DNA from: Lepidodermella squamata
Lineage: Eukaryota; Gastrotricha
Length of the DNA: 64,000 bases
NCBI GenBank assembly: GCA_047495785.1
Contig: JBLDXI010000011.1
Span: 1,736,001-1,800,000, forward strand
Direction of reading: 5' to 3'
Positions 20,878 to 32,496 of this stretch are shown one piece after another. Numbering within the stretch: position 1 is the first letter of the stretch; every line of letters starts with the position of its first letter. Position numbers and translations under genes: made by a program. The notes under the pieces are model-generated. The model was not told where the DNA came from. It did not search any database and saw nothing but the letters and a program-made list of their open reading frames with translations.

Positions 20878-22660
20878 ATCCAAATCTACGCTCATATCCA
20901 GCAGTTTGAAAATTGACAAAACAACAAGCAGTTTCGTATATTTTTTGGCATATACTTAACGCATTATGTGATATTGTAATTGAAGTGAAAAAACCAAAGC
21001 CTTATCCTGGAGGGTTTAGGGGTCGGCCGACGATAGGCGATCAGCTTCACAGAACGGCAATTCACTCGCGAACAACCTGCTTTTGCTCACAATATTTAAT
21101 ACAATATGTTTTGCATACAATTAAAAATCAATATGGCGTATACGTTTCGTCTCGGCCAAGAGACTCATCAGAAACCATAGTTAAGAAAGTTAACTGGCCA
21201 CGCAATCTTACATTTTCATTAACTATTCGAAACCTTCTGACTAAATCAAAATTGAACTCAATTGCGTGAAACTCAAACCACTTTTTTTACGGTGGATGAT
21301 ATAAAAAACCATGAGCCAAATGAAGAAGTCAGGATGCAGCCAGGCCTCGAATCGCTCGAGGATTCCCAGCTGATACGCAAGGGTGAGAAACCCGTGGGAA
21401 AAATCAATATGGCATACAATTAAACTTTACAAAATACAGCCAGAATAAGGTTGCTCGTTGCTCTGGTTGCTCTGGAACAAAGCCTTAGATATCGGATTCC
21501 GACGCGTAAATCTCGGTACCACCATCGTCGAGGCTGAACTGCTTAATTTTCAGTTTCTTTTGCCCTCTGCATGACGAGCAAAGTTTCAGATGCGATGGAT
21601 TCGGCTGGTCACCAAATCCAACAACACAGCAATCGCCGCCAAACCACGAAAATCAACGGCGATAGAACCACGAAAGATTTATTTGTTTTCTTGAAAGAAG
21701 AAACCAAGGGTATTAGTAGATACCATTGGTAGGGTAATACTAGATAGTATTAGGGTACTATCTTATTTTGAATCGGAAAATGCGATGCAAAAAATGAGTC
21801 GTATTTATTCGTTTCTTCATTCGAGTTTTGTCGAGTTTGGTTGGCGTTGACATTTTCGCTCTTTTTGTGCTCTTTTTTGCATGTATTTTTCGGAATATCG
21901 TTTAGAGAAACTGAATTAGCCTACTGCGGAACCAAATTTGACTGTGGCGGGACGAAACCGGCGGAGCCTAAGGAGTAGCTCAATTTTTAAATTAGATAAA
22001 ACCGACGCCAGTTGGAAGCTTGAGATATAGCCCGCATCTAAATATAAAATCGCCGATGTGGCACGAAGCACTTGGGCAGATGAAACATCACCTGGAAAAA
22101 GTCATACTATATACTATGCCCAAAAGGAGGTAAAACTCGCTAGTGACGATACTTTGAGCGTAATATAGCGGCACAGTAGACTGGAGTTCCTCCGCAGTTT
22201 TTACACCAATCGACGCGTTAACAACAGAAGTATTAAAATGGTATGTAAAAATCAAAGAGTAACTCGAGTCTGCTGGTATTGATATTGCACAGCATTTTTC
22301 AAAAAAACGCGACCTTTCTGCTGTTTTTTGTTTTTGTTTTTTATTTTAAGCAAACATTGAGCAAAAGCTGAGCCCCTTCCGCATCAGCCCGAAATAATAT
22401 GTAAGCATAACGTTCAAGTTTAAGGCGCTTTCGGGACACCTTCGGCTGTTTAAAACAAAACCAGTAGAACGCATCCGGATCTGATCTGATTTTCGACGAC
22501 ATCGAGAAATGATATGTAATTCAAAGCTGAGATGAAAAACTTGAGAGGATTTCCGAAATCCAACATGAGTTAGACCTAGTCACGACAAAGTTGAACAAAA
22601 TAGTTATTTCTTGCCACAACATCCTGGAAATAAGTGAAAAAGCATTTCCTCACAGTCAAG
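20878..22660. other. Intergenic, no gene supported
   Basis: About 20985–21060 resembles the 3' flank of gene 2 near 25255–25320. The rest (about 21100–22660) has neither long frames nor recognisable repeats apart from short T-rich runs near 22320. Confidence 0.45.
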
Positions 22661-22710
22661 TGAAAAATAACATCCGGTTCCAAACAACATTACACTGTTT
22701 CATCGTTGAC

Positions 22711-22727
22711 TAGTTATCATGACAACC
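22711..22727 (+). promoter_or_regulatory. Conserved upstream motif with GATA-type site, subfamily II gene 2
   Basis: TAGTTATCATGACAACC, 139 bp before the ATG, identical to the motif before gene 3 at the same distance. It contains TTATCA (TGATAA on the other strand), the core of GATA-factor sites. Confidence 0.55.
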
Positions 22728-22849
22728 CTGGCATCTGCAGACGTGCATGGCAGTTTAGTTTAAAGCAAAAACAGCAACACGCATCTACAGCTTACTAAAA
22801 CGTTTATTATATATCAAGTATCAAGTATTATCCTTTAGTATCAACTAAT

Positions 22850-25133
22850 ATGTTGCCCTGCGATGGGAATAATTTGATTTTGTTAACGGCGATATCATCA
22901 GTATTTTGGGAAACTAGCGCAGCTTGCCCTTCTGCGTCGACTGCATCGACCTTCGTTCCATCAAACGGTATTCCTTGCTCGGCCAATATGACATGTGTTC
23001 CAACCAGAAACCTGTGCACGGAATCATGGCTATCTTGCCAATCAATCCCAGTAAGTCGTAAGTCGACGCGAAATTTAGTCCACTAGATGTGAAAGATGCG
23101 GGGACGCTATCATTAAAGCGGCGGCGAAATAGCGAGTGACAAATTATCGTGAACATGTATGAAGGCCGCGCCGATGAATTTTTCTAGTTGTTGGGAAAGG
23201 CGGGAAAACAGCGAATTTATTCGAGCTGAATTTGCAAAGATACGGCCACTTTTTATGCGGGTGACGCGAGAAAAATAGGGCGCATCGAAGTATCCGAAGT
23301 GCGATGACAATTGACTTCGGACCGGCGAATCTGAGGAGCCGAAGTAACACGCATTAACCCTTTCACGGCCAATGGGACGTATATTAGGACGCTGCATTCA
23401 GAGCACGCCGACAGACAAGAACACGTGTTCACTTTATATTCAGTATATATTGCAGCTTGAAAAAATAAAATGACGGGCCTCAATTCGAATTTGTTTAATA
23501 ATTAAAATTTAAAAATTTAAAATGACTTATTAATGTAAAAAATGGCGCGAAGAATTTACGCCTATTTTCCTTCTTTATTTGTAATCGTGACGTTTCAACG
23601 TCATCTGACGTCATCTTCAGACATTACAGAAATCTATAAGACAGCAAGACTTTGCTGTTCTTGCTGGCTTATAGATTTCTCTAGCCCTACATGACCATGC
23701 CCAAGCGCTGCCTTAAAAGTGAAAGTGAAACAGTGAAAGCAAAATCGTTGTATAAAAATAGTTGTATAACATCACCCTGATTTTTGGCCTTCCAACTTTG
23801 CTTAAGCCCGGGTTAGTATTTGCAACAATACGGTAATAGTGAAACGCAAAAAAGAGTAGCGTAGGTCACCCTGAAGTGGGTGTTTTTCAGGGTGCCAGAT
23901 TTCCTATTCCCTTCGATAGCCGCAGTCTTAAGCCGCATTTCTGCTGATTGATCGTTTCAAGTTATTCTAATTTGCCTCGATATTGGGCGCACTTCATCAC
24001 CGCTCGCGTACTACTGTTTACATGTTACGCTTAATCCTTAAGGCTTAATCCCTCAGCCGCGCACTTGAATTTCCTGCTACCCACTTGCAGTGTGTGCACC
24101 ATTCTGCGCCACTAAAATATCGTTTCCTATCTGTTATAGTGCTGCCTATGCGTTTAGATTCATCTAAATAATCATAAATAAGATTAATCCAACTTGATTG
24201 AATCTTGCAAAAAAATCAGTAAAATGATGTCACCATTCAGGATTGTAGGTTGTAGGAGTTGACGCCGGTGAGCGAAGCCGAGGCTCATTCTGATATAAAC
24301 ACATATAGACCATGTGACGTAGATACGTACACATGATGTAGACTGCCGTGAATGTGTTTCCAACTACTACACTCTGCGTTGAAGAAATTTAGTAATAAAT
24401 TGAATAATCAAACTTTAATTTTAAACCGTTTCATTTTAATAATAATCTCAACTTTTTTGTTGAATTCAACATTTTCTCATTTTCTCTATTACCAGGCTAC
24501 TTACCACCTGTGTTCTATGACGACCAACGGTAATGGCCCTGGCTTAGCGCAAACTATCAAGTTCTGCCAAAACTCCGCATCAATCTTTCCAATTTGCACG
24601 TACCCCCTGTCAGTAATCCCTGCTGCAGGGGTAATTACTTCAATAGCTTCCCTAAAACGGTAGTTAATATGTGGTTCAACTTGGTTAGCCTTCTAGTGAC
24701 GCGATCAACAGGTTCAGCACATTTGAGGCGTGCTGCGCAGCCACACAGACGCCTGCTAAAGCTGAGCTCATCAAATACGAAGACCTCTACGGGATTTTGA
24801 TCTGTTTCGGTGCAACTGATGCGAATCCTTACAAAATAACAGCAGCAACGGCTGTTTCAAATTCTGGCACCTGCGTTCGTTTCCCCAACACAGCTGCAGA
24901 GGCCAGCCATGTAGTTGTAACAGGTGGATTGGTAAGCAAGCGTTTCGAGTATTACCCTTATAAATACTGTAGTTAAATAATTGATTGATATTTTGCAGAA
25001 TTCAGTCTCCTCATTTTCCTACCCCAACTTCGTGAGTTGCTGCCTTGCTCTCGGCGGAATAACGGGAATGAAATTTGTCCTGGAGATCCAAGTATACGGT
25101 TGGGGCATTGATTCATGCCGTGGTGTCAACTGA
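22850..25133 (+). CDS. Secreted Cys-rich protein, subfamily II, gene 2
   Basis: Four exons: 22850–23050, 24496–24630, 24689–24931 and 24999–25133, giving 67+45+81+44 codons (237 aa), all phase 0. Exon 1 starts MLPCDGNNLILL, has a shortened proline segment (FVPSNG in place of FVPFTSPP) and the unit CSANMTCVPTRNLC. Exon 2: YHLCSMTT…IKFCQN…PIC. Exon 3: SSDAINRFSTFEACC…LICFG…TCVRFPNTA, four codons shorter than in gene 1. Exon 4: FVSCCLALG…DSCRG. Intron 1 is 1445 bp and holds a hairpin and P-family intron blocks. No stop or frameshift is seen, but the assignment of exon 1 to these exons across the long intron is inferred from order and homology. An AATAAA occurs about 230 bp after the stop (near 25363). 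Confidence 0.8.
23626..23684. repeat. Hairpin in intron 1 of gene 2
   Basis: AGAAATCTATAAG…CAGCAAG pairs with CTTGCTG…CTTATAGATTTCT around a short loop. Just upstream (about 23590–23615) GACGTTTCAACGTC and TGACGTCA are themselves palindromic. Possibly a small foldback insertion. Confidence 0.5.
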
Positions 25134-26430
25134 AACCATTTCACTGCTCATGTTCTAATGAAACGGCTCATCTCCAGCTGTTTGATAAATGAGACTGAAA
25201 ATGAATTATCATTTTTTCGTCTTCCTTTGAGCATTTTGTGATTGTAAGTAATTGAAGTGTAAAAGCCACAGGCTTACCCGTGAAGATTTTTAGGAGACGA
25301 CTGAATACAGGCCGTCAAGAACTGACAGCTTAGTCGCCAATAACGTGCTTTTGCACAACATTCATAAATAAATAAATAATTTTGAAGTTATGGAAAAGCA
25401 GTCGACTGTCGTCACTGTTGATCAGCTGCATTCGAACTCTTGCGGCCGAAGAAGGGTCGAACTATACTGGAGCCGAGGCCGCCAAATGCCGATGGGGAAG
25501 CAATTTGCGGGCATTTTATTACATAAATGTTTCGCATACAACTAAAAGCTAAATTTTACGCCTTACGCCCGTAACGGTTTCGCTCAATGAGAAGAATCAT
25601 TGGAAAAAGAGAACGTTGGTACCTTTTGTGGTGGGCTTTGAACTCTACTTAGATTTTCGGACTTCAGGCCGACATCGGGTCAGCCTTCAGTAAAGATTCA
25701 GATTCAGATGATCAGAATTTTTTTTCCCGAATGCTCAGATCATTTTTACTGCCACATTTTTTAGACAAGTCCAGAAGTAGCCGATTTCCGCCTGAAATTC
25801 TTGTGAAACTATGATGGAAATGCCCATCACGCCAAATATTATTATAAGTATTATAAGTATATTATATTTTGCTTGGGTCGCAAATCGACGGCTGAGTTGT
25901 CAATATTTCTTTAAAATCAAGTTCAAGTCACCTAGGGCCTTTTGTACTTTTTGAAAGCTTGAACTGCTCACTATTTATATATCACCATTTCCTGTGCTAT
26001 CGTTCGGCGCTGCAAGCTATTCATTTTAAATCGGTATTGTCAAAAGTTAGCCAGGCTAAAACAACTCCCAACTGCATTATCGTAGAAACGGGAACGAAAA
26101 ACCTTTTTAGTCGTCCACGTAATTTTAGAAGGCGGAAATGCTGTACTGGAGTCTTTATTATTTGATTCATTCTTAGAGCAAATAATTTTCGTGAAATCAT
26201 GAGAAAACCAGTCGCATTAAGCTTGGAGTGATGGCAGCGCAATGCAGGTTTTCATTTCGTAAATATTTCATGGTCGCTATATAACATTTGTTGCAGGAGA
26301 TTTGAAAAAGAAAATGTTGCGCTTTCACCGGCGCTTTCAAGTGGCTTTTTTTGAATCCTGGTTGAAAATCAGGGCTGTGTGCGAAACGAGCAAGCGAAAT
26401 AATAGTAACTACATCCTGGAAATCAGTAAT
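25134..26430. other. Intergenic, nothing recognised
   Basis: 3' flank of gene 2 followed by AT-rich DNA. Short frames such as 25959–26165 have no relatives. Confidence 0.4.
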
Positions 26431-26436
26431 CTGCCT

Positions 26437-26575
26437 CCGTCAAGCTTTGTACCATTCACCAGCCCGCCAGCATTTGCTTGCCCCAACCAGTCAGATATGC
26501 GTGCCATCCACTAACCTGTGCACAGATTCGTCGAAATCTCGAGTCACGCGACATAAGCTGGCAGTAGAAATTGGT
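26437..26575 (+). pseudogene. Exon 1 relic of a subfamily II gene
   Basis: Reads PPSSFVPFTSPPAFACP in frame and then breaks: an inserted base in CCCCAACCAGTCAG (gene 5: CCCAACCGGTCAA) shifts the frame before the expected QICVPS-NxC. The following CCATCCACTAACCTGTGCACAGATTCGTCGAAATC still matches the exon end, but no donor site follows. It is a leftover first exon just upstream of gene 3. Confidence 0.75.
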
Positions 26576-26652
26576 TAAGTAAACCATTGTCTCTGTCACT
26601 TAATGGAAAACATCCGGTTTCAAACAAGCAATCATACTGCTTCATAGTCGGC

Positions 26653-26669
26653 TAGTTATCATGACAACC
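26653..26669 (+). promoter_or_regulatory. Conserved upstream motif with GATA-type site, subfamily II gene 3
   Basis: TAGTTATCATGACAACC, 139 bp before the ATG. Flanked upstream by CATCCGGTTTCAAACA and downstream by GCATCTACAG and ACTGCAGTATTAACTA, all shared with genes 1 and 2. Confidence 0.55.
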
Positions 26670-26791
26670 TTGGCATTTGTTTTGAAGATTGACGACGCTA
26701 ATGGCAGTTTAAAACAAAAACAGTATAGAGCATCTACAGCGCAATAAAACTCATCACTGCAGTATTAACTAGCCCTTCAGCATCAACAACT

Positions 26792-28758
26792 ATGTTACCA
26801 TGCAAATGGAATCGTTTACCTTTGGCAACAGCTATTTTATCAGTATTTTTGACAACCAGCGATGCTTGCACTTCGCCATCGCCTCCGTCAAGTTTCGTAC
26901 CATTCACCAGCCCGCCGAACAATTATACTGGAGCTTGTCCAACCGGTACGACATGCGTGGCAACCGCTAACCTGTGCTCAGATCTTACAAAATCTTGCCA
27001 GCCAATAGTCAATCCATCAACAGTAAGTCATATTTTCTGATATGCTATGACGGAGAGTAGTGTTCCGAAACGTCCCTGCAATTTTTTCCGGTAATTTCTT
27101 GCGTGAACAGTGTGCCATGCGTGTCTAGAAGCACTTGACCCGTGCTCAGAAATATGGCCATTTAAAATATTAAAAGGCAGATCGCAAAAACATATTAATA
27201 GGCAGGGCCTTGTATGAAGTGGCTTGCATGAGAGCCTGCTGGGCAAGTGGTTGAAGCTGGATAGGTTGCGACCTTTCGTCTGTAAGCGCACAAATCGCAC
27301 TAATTTTCGATATAAAAACACAAAAATGCGAATTTTTAACTCGAGAATCCCTAAACCTGGCTGGCTTCATAAGGTCTTAAAAGTGTACGCCGATTAACTA
27401 TACCCCTACCCCTTTTCTCAACGGTTTCAATAAGGAATATTTTTTTGTGTCTGCCACTGAGCGTGGTCCAGTGGGCAGTCTGCGAAGTAGGATCCGGGAG
27501 CTGAGGTGTTATCTACTTGTTTTCTGGAACCCAGCCGAAGAAACCAAAGGGTCCCCCCTTTGGTTTTTTTCAGCCTTTCTCTGGTTTGGGTCTCGGAGCT
27601 GGGGTGTCGCGACGACCCAGCACCCCGGTAATTCGCACCCTGCCAGTGGGCAACAATCGGAACACTGCTCATTAGATTCGAAAAAAGATTCGTAAACAAT
27701 AAACACAATAGCCCAAATACCCTAAATTCAATGACTTGAACTCCGTTTGGTAAAATTCGGGGCTGTCTCCTATAATTCGTGAAATACGGGAAACAAAAAC
27801 CTGTCCTTTCACAGATAGCCGTAAGTCAAAGTGAAATTTTGGTCTTTTTAAAAATAAGTTTTAGACGAATGTTGGCGACTTCCCGACTGAAAGAGTTCGG
27901 GACAGATGCTGGCTTTTCCGAGGCTTAATCCAACAAACAGATAAAATTGTCTGTAGCCATGAATGAATGTGTAGCTAATGTGTAGCATCAGTCGTAGGTG
28001 CGGATATTGAGCTTGAGAATGACTAATTGAATATTTAACTTTATATCTTATTATTAATAACGCAACTTTTACCATTTATATTCAACGATTTCTTTTTTCT
28101 CGATGACCAGTTAAGTTACCGGCTGTGTATTATGTCAACCCTGGGGTCTGGGGCTGCCGGAGTTGGTCAAGTATCTCAAACTGTCAAGTTCTGCCAAAAT
28201 GTCGCAGGAGCTTCGTGTAGTCAGTATCTGACTGTTGCATTGGTAATTATTTTACTAGCTCACCTAAACACGACAGTTGATATTGATTTATGTGGCTAGA
28301 CGGCTGCTGACCCGACCAACAGCTTCAGCACATTTGCTGCATGCTGCGCAGCCACGCAGACGCCTGCTAATGTTGCCTTCATCAAATACGAAGTCCTCCC
28401 GCAGGCCACCGGTACCCCCGGTATATTGACCTGTATCGGTGGAATCGATGCAAATTCTTACAAAATAACAGCTGCAAATACTGTATCACCTTCTGGCTCC
28501 TGCGTTCGTTTCCCACATACAGCTAGAGCCATCACCGACGTAATTGTATCTAACGGATTGGTGAGCAAGCGCTTTGCTCTTAATCTTTATGTAAAGTTTA
28601 TAATTGATTGATATATATTGCAGACAGGAGTCTCCACATTTGCCCACTCAACCTTCGCGAGTTGCTGCCTAGCTCTCGGTGCAACGGGTACGAAAAGCGT
28701 CGGCACAGCCACCATATATGGTATTGCGAATATGGAAGTATGCGACGGTTCCAACTAA
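26792..28758 (+). CDS. Secreted Cys-rich protein, subfamily II, gene 3 (intact)
   Basis: Four exons: 26792–27022, 28111–28242, 28300–28560 and 28624–28758, giving 77+44+87+44 codons (252 aa), all phase 0. Exon 1: signal peptide (MLPCKWNRLPLATAILSVF), FVPFTSPPN, then CPTGTTCVATANLC and SCQP. Exon 2: YRLCIMST…VKFCQNVAGASC. Exon 3: NSFSTFAACC…LTCIGG…SCVRFPHTA. Exon 4: STFASCCLALG…YGIANMEVCDG. It is the closest relative of gene 4; similarity continues about 350 bp past the stop (28970–29110 with 42050–42150), so the two came from one recent duplication. Secreted, function unknown. Confidence 0.86.
27536..27572. repeat. Hairpin in intron 1 of gene 3
   Basis: GAAACCAAAGGG-TCCCC-CCTTTGGTTT is an almost perfect inverted repeat with a very short loop, inside a GC-rich patch (27460–27660) of unlike composition to its surroundings, probably a small inserted element. 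Confidence 0.45.
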
Positions 28759-30120
28759 AACATATTCAGCCCTCATCGTAGATGAAAGGGCTCCAGCTAT
28801 TTACTGAATGAAACGAAGAAATAATGAATCTATGTTTTGTTTTCGTCCTTCTGTAAATCACGTTTGCTGTGATTTGCTTTCGCTCAACATTTACTAAACG
28901 TTTCGCATAAATTCAAATTTCAGCCCGAATTCGATGCGATTCCTGACGATTCCCCTCAATGAGATCAGAGAACGCTGTTATTCAGGGGGAGGGGTTTGGG
29001 TACTTTAAACTTTACAGTAGAGGCATCACTTTTAAGAGAGTCCAAGCAGCCGAGTCGACACCGGGTCCGACGTTGCTGATGGCTGCCGTCTTTGGATGGG
29101 TTCAGGAGAGTAATACAAATCCTTTTTGGCATTTTAAGGTCGTAAGGCCCAAATGGACAGGCGAGGTGAAACTGAGGCCTTTTCCTTTTCATTTTAATTC
29201 TTCACTTGAAATGCACCATATGCCCCATACTGTCGCCGTTTGTGATTGGACAAGATGTTTGTATGCCGCCAGCGTGCGCACAGTATAGGTTTGGCTTTTG
29301 GATCTAAAGCGATTGCTGATTCAGTTAACCACTGTATACATCACAACCGTATTGTCGCCATTCATGTCGTGGATATGTTTGTTTGCTCAGTCTTACCGGG
29401 GTTGCTTTTGATTCAGCCATTGCTTGTGTAAAGCCAGTGTAAATTTCGGAAAAACCAGAATTGATATGTGTAATTCTGCCCTGAGGTACAACTGGAGCCC
29501 AAACCTGCCAGGTTTCTTGATAGGGTTTCTTGATGCGAGAATCCCTTTTTTAGCGGTTTCAGTGACTTTTTCAATTGAAAATCTTCACTTGAATTTCTCG
29601 ATTCGCTCGCATACAACCGTAATTCTTATTCGATCGTTGCAAAATCTGGTTATCTTAGCCCAGCACGAACACTTTTTCGATAAGTCCTAGTAAGTTGCAC
29701 AGTGATTTGAGTGATTCCTTAAGCCTTAAGCTAAGAGCCTACTAAAATTGGCGTGTACCATTCGAAAATTCGAAATCCGATCCAGGTCAGCTAAAATTTG
29801 AAGCATTTGTTGCTAACTAAGCATAAAATGTAAAACAAAAATAGCCTCAGCTAAAGTTTGCTACGCTCGCCTTTTAAAACCAAGGAGAAATTGACAAAAT
29901 ACGCAGAAATGGGGATTAGCCAAATCTGGAGCTGAAGGGTCGCGAGCGAAGTCGGAAGTCGATCGCTCTCGCCTGGCGTGCTATACATCCAGCCGATACC
30001 TGTGAGAGAGTGTGAATTTCCGAAATTGAAAAAATCAGAATGGTTATGTGTAATGCTGCCCGACTCGGTGTTCGCAGCAGCTGTTTCAGCGGCGATCTCC
30101 GTTGTTCACTCATTATTCCT
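28759..30120. other. Intergenic between gene 3 and the TIR element
   Basis: About 28960–29110 is the duplicated 3' flank shared with gene 4. A 109-codon frame at 28959–29288 is not preserved at the gene 4 side, so it is not supported. Nothing else is recognised. Confidence 0.45.
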
Positions 30121-30123
30121 TTA

Positions 30124-30329
30124 TTCTTGTGAAGCCGTCCACCCACTTTTATCGCCCACGGCGAATTTTTTACGCCCATACGTATTTAGATAGAACTCGA
30201 TGTGCTGATCATTTTGGTGAAAACCGCATGACGATACGACACTCCTACGCTTGGGCGTAACGCTGGGCGCAGGCTTCACATTTTGCGCGCGTTGTGTGAA
30301 GCTGTCAACCCATCTCGCCACCCATTGTT
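30124..30329 (+). repeat. Left terminal inverted repeat
   Basis: Pairs with 34255–34460. The inner end reads CTCGCCACCCATTGTT, the reverse complement of AACAATGGGTGGCGAG at 34257. A GTGCGCGCGCAC palindrome lies just inside, near 30339. Confidence 0.85.
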
Positions 30330-30675
30330 ATGATCAGCGTGCGCGCGCACGCAATAGCGAGAAAAGGAAGAGTCACTTCATTTGCGTCATAGCGCACTTT
30401 CCTTCTTTATTTTTCTCGAGCTTCATCATAACGATAACTTCCATACAATTTGAAATCATAAATTAGATTGATTGAAAGCAACAAAAATTTTCGCTGGGAT
30501 CAGCAGCAGCAGTAAGAGTCAATAAAATATTGCCATGTTTTCAGAATTATCGTCAAGATTTTAACAAATATTGAAATATTGTAATGTAACTAACGGCTTT
30601 AACAATCATCGATAAGATCTGAGATACATCAAGTAAGTATAAAATGAAGTATTTCAGACAATTAATAATTTTGAG

Positions 30676-32496
30676 TTATTGACGTTTAAGCGAAACAATG
30701 GGTTCAAAATGGCCGCTAAGGCCGAAGCCGGAGAATTTAAGGAAAATGGCGCCATTAGAATGGTCAAAAGCAATTGTATTATTCGCACTTGAAGTGTCAT
30801 AATTTAGGGCAATCACATCCTCGTAAGTATAACGGTGCCAGCCGCTTCGAGTGGCGCCAGCGATGCTGGAGTGCTCGGCGCCGTAGATGAATATTGGTAT
30901 TTGAAACAGGGCCGCGGCGGCGTGTACTTCTGGGCCATCGGTTGGCTGCCCGAGCTTGAAAGGCTTGTGGCTCTTCAGGAATTGGTTCATTGATTTGTGT
31001 TTCGTGTGGTCCAGGCATCCTTTGAAGAGTTCAGCATTCTCGGCCAGGTATGCGCTTATCGCCGCTCGTACCTGGTAATTGAAATTTTATTCATTAGAAT
31101 TCACACTTTTTTCAAGAACTAGAATCTTAGAATATTTCAAAAATCACGTTTTTCACGTTTTTCTCAAGTTTCTGAACTTTTAGTTCAGCTATTTTAATAT
31201 TATTGAAGCCCTGAAATTCCCTAATATTATTGAATATTATTGAAGCCCTAAAATTCCCTTAATTTATTGTGACAATTCGAGACATTTTCGAGCTATTTTT
31301 CTACTGCAAAATTTCTTAATAATTTCCTAGCCCTAACTCAATTTTTTTTAATTATTACCTTCGGATGTTGTTCGGCATCTTTGAAAAGCCAGAACGCTAT
31401 TGATCGAGGGAAGCAGTTGCCGTCGCCCTTAGTTGGCCAAGTTTGAAAGGGGATGCTGCGCTCCCACGAAATTTGAGGGCAGCTTTTAACGTTAGCCAAA
31501 CGCTTAGGAACCAGCGAATGGTCGAGTCCGCAAAGAGTCGCAGCTCGAAGGCGGGATTCATAACTTGGCGGTAAGAACTTCGGGTGAGAGATAGAACGAT
31601 TTCGTTGATTGTTACTCGGCTTGGATTTTTCATTCGCTAGATTCACTGTGGAGTTTGCCGAATCTGAAATATCCAAGACCAGCGCGGCTCGGGCACATGA
31701 CGTATTGAAGAACGGCGCTGCCATCTTGCTCATCATTAGCAATCGTTTCACCCGTCGCATCAATATGAACCAGTAGGTCCTCGAAAAGTGAAACCAATTT
31801 AAAGAACAGAGAAATTTGATCATTCAGGAGTAAAATGCAGAATGCCGGAATTCCTATTTCTCGTATGTACACCTTCTCAGGAGGGCCATTCTTCTGCTCC
31901 TCTCGTAAACAAGCCAAGTCGATGTAGCCATTGGCGTGAAATCGGACCAAAAGCTGCTTGTCCGATTTCGCTTTTCGGATAACTTCCGCCGATGGAGCCT
32001 GAGATAAATTGTTGTTGTCGCGAGCCTCTTGAGGAACTTTGCCATAAAGCTTGGCGTGAAGAACAGCGGCCGATTCAGATGAAGATGCTAATTCCTCGCG
32101 GCGTTCGCCTTTCAGTCGACGAGAAACAGGTTTCGATTGTGCAGCATGATTCGCCTCACCGGTTAATTTAACGCTGATCGTGGTACTCGGCGTCGTAGCG
32201 TTGGCGAGCCAAGTCGCGTCGATGGTTCGAGGGCAACCCTTAACGGAACAGTAGCCGTTGGCGGTGACCACGTTGGTAGTTTTGCCGATTTTATGGCCTT
32301 GAAACGCGAAGGGACAGCCAACCCCGATACCAGAGCCAACCATCTCGTAGTAGACTACGTCGTCCCAACCTGAACCCGGGGGATACTTCCTTCGAATGCG
32401 ATCACTTTCGCGAGCATCGATTGTCTCAGGAAATTTCTTCGTACTGATTTCGAAGGTGAACTCCTCGACAAGTTGTTCTTGAGAAGACGATGCCAT
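30676..32496 (-). CDS. FLYWCH-like zinc motif + OTU cysteine protease, transposon-borne
   Basis: Predicted exons on the minus strand: 32496–31752, 31663–31359 and 31071–30676. With these junctions (88-bp and 287-bp GT–AG introns) the frame is continuous for 481 residues. Residues about 70–130 contain C-SVKG-C…GEANHAAQ, like a FLYWCH/WRKY-GCM1 zinc finger, followed by a basic helical region. Exon 1 ends near LLVHIDAT, which resembles the first catalytic-Asp block of MULE transposases. Exons 2–3 form an OTU domain: TKGDGNCFPRSIAFW supplies Asp and Cys, VRAAISAYLAENAE follows, and GHFEPIV supplies His, so the catalytic triad is present and deubiquitinase-type activity is plausible. The first junction is the least certain: exon 1 could also run on to a stop at 31630. 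The gene lies between two 206-bp TIRs, so it is cargo or a rebuilt transposase gene. Confidence 0.75.

Noticed and set aside
28959-29288. 109-codon plus-strand frame after gene 3
   Set aside because: The duplicated flank of gene 4 (42040–42150) breaks the frame.
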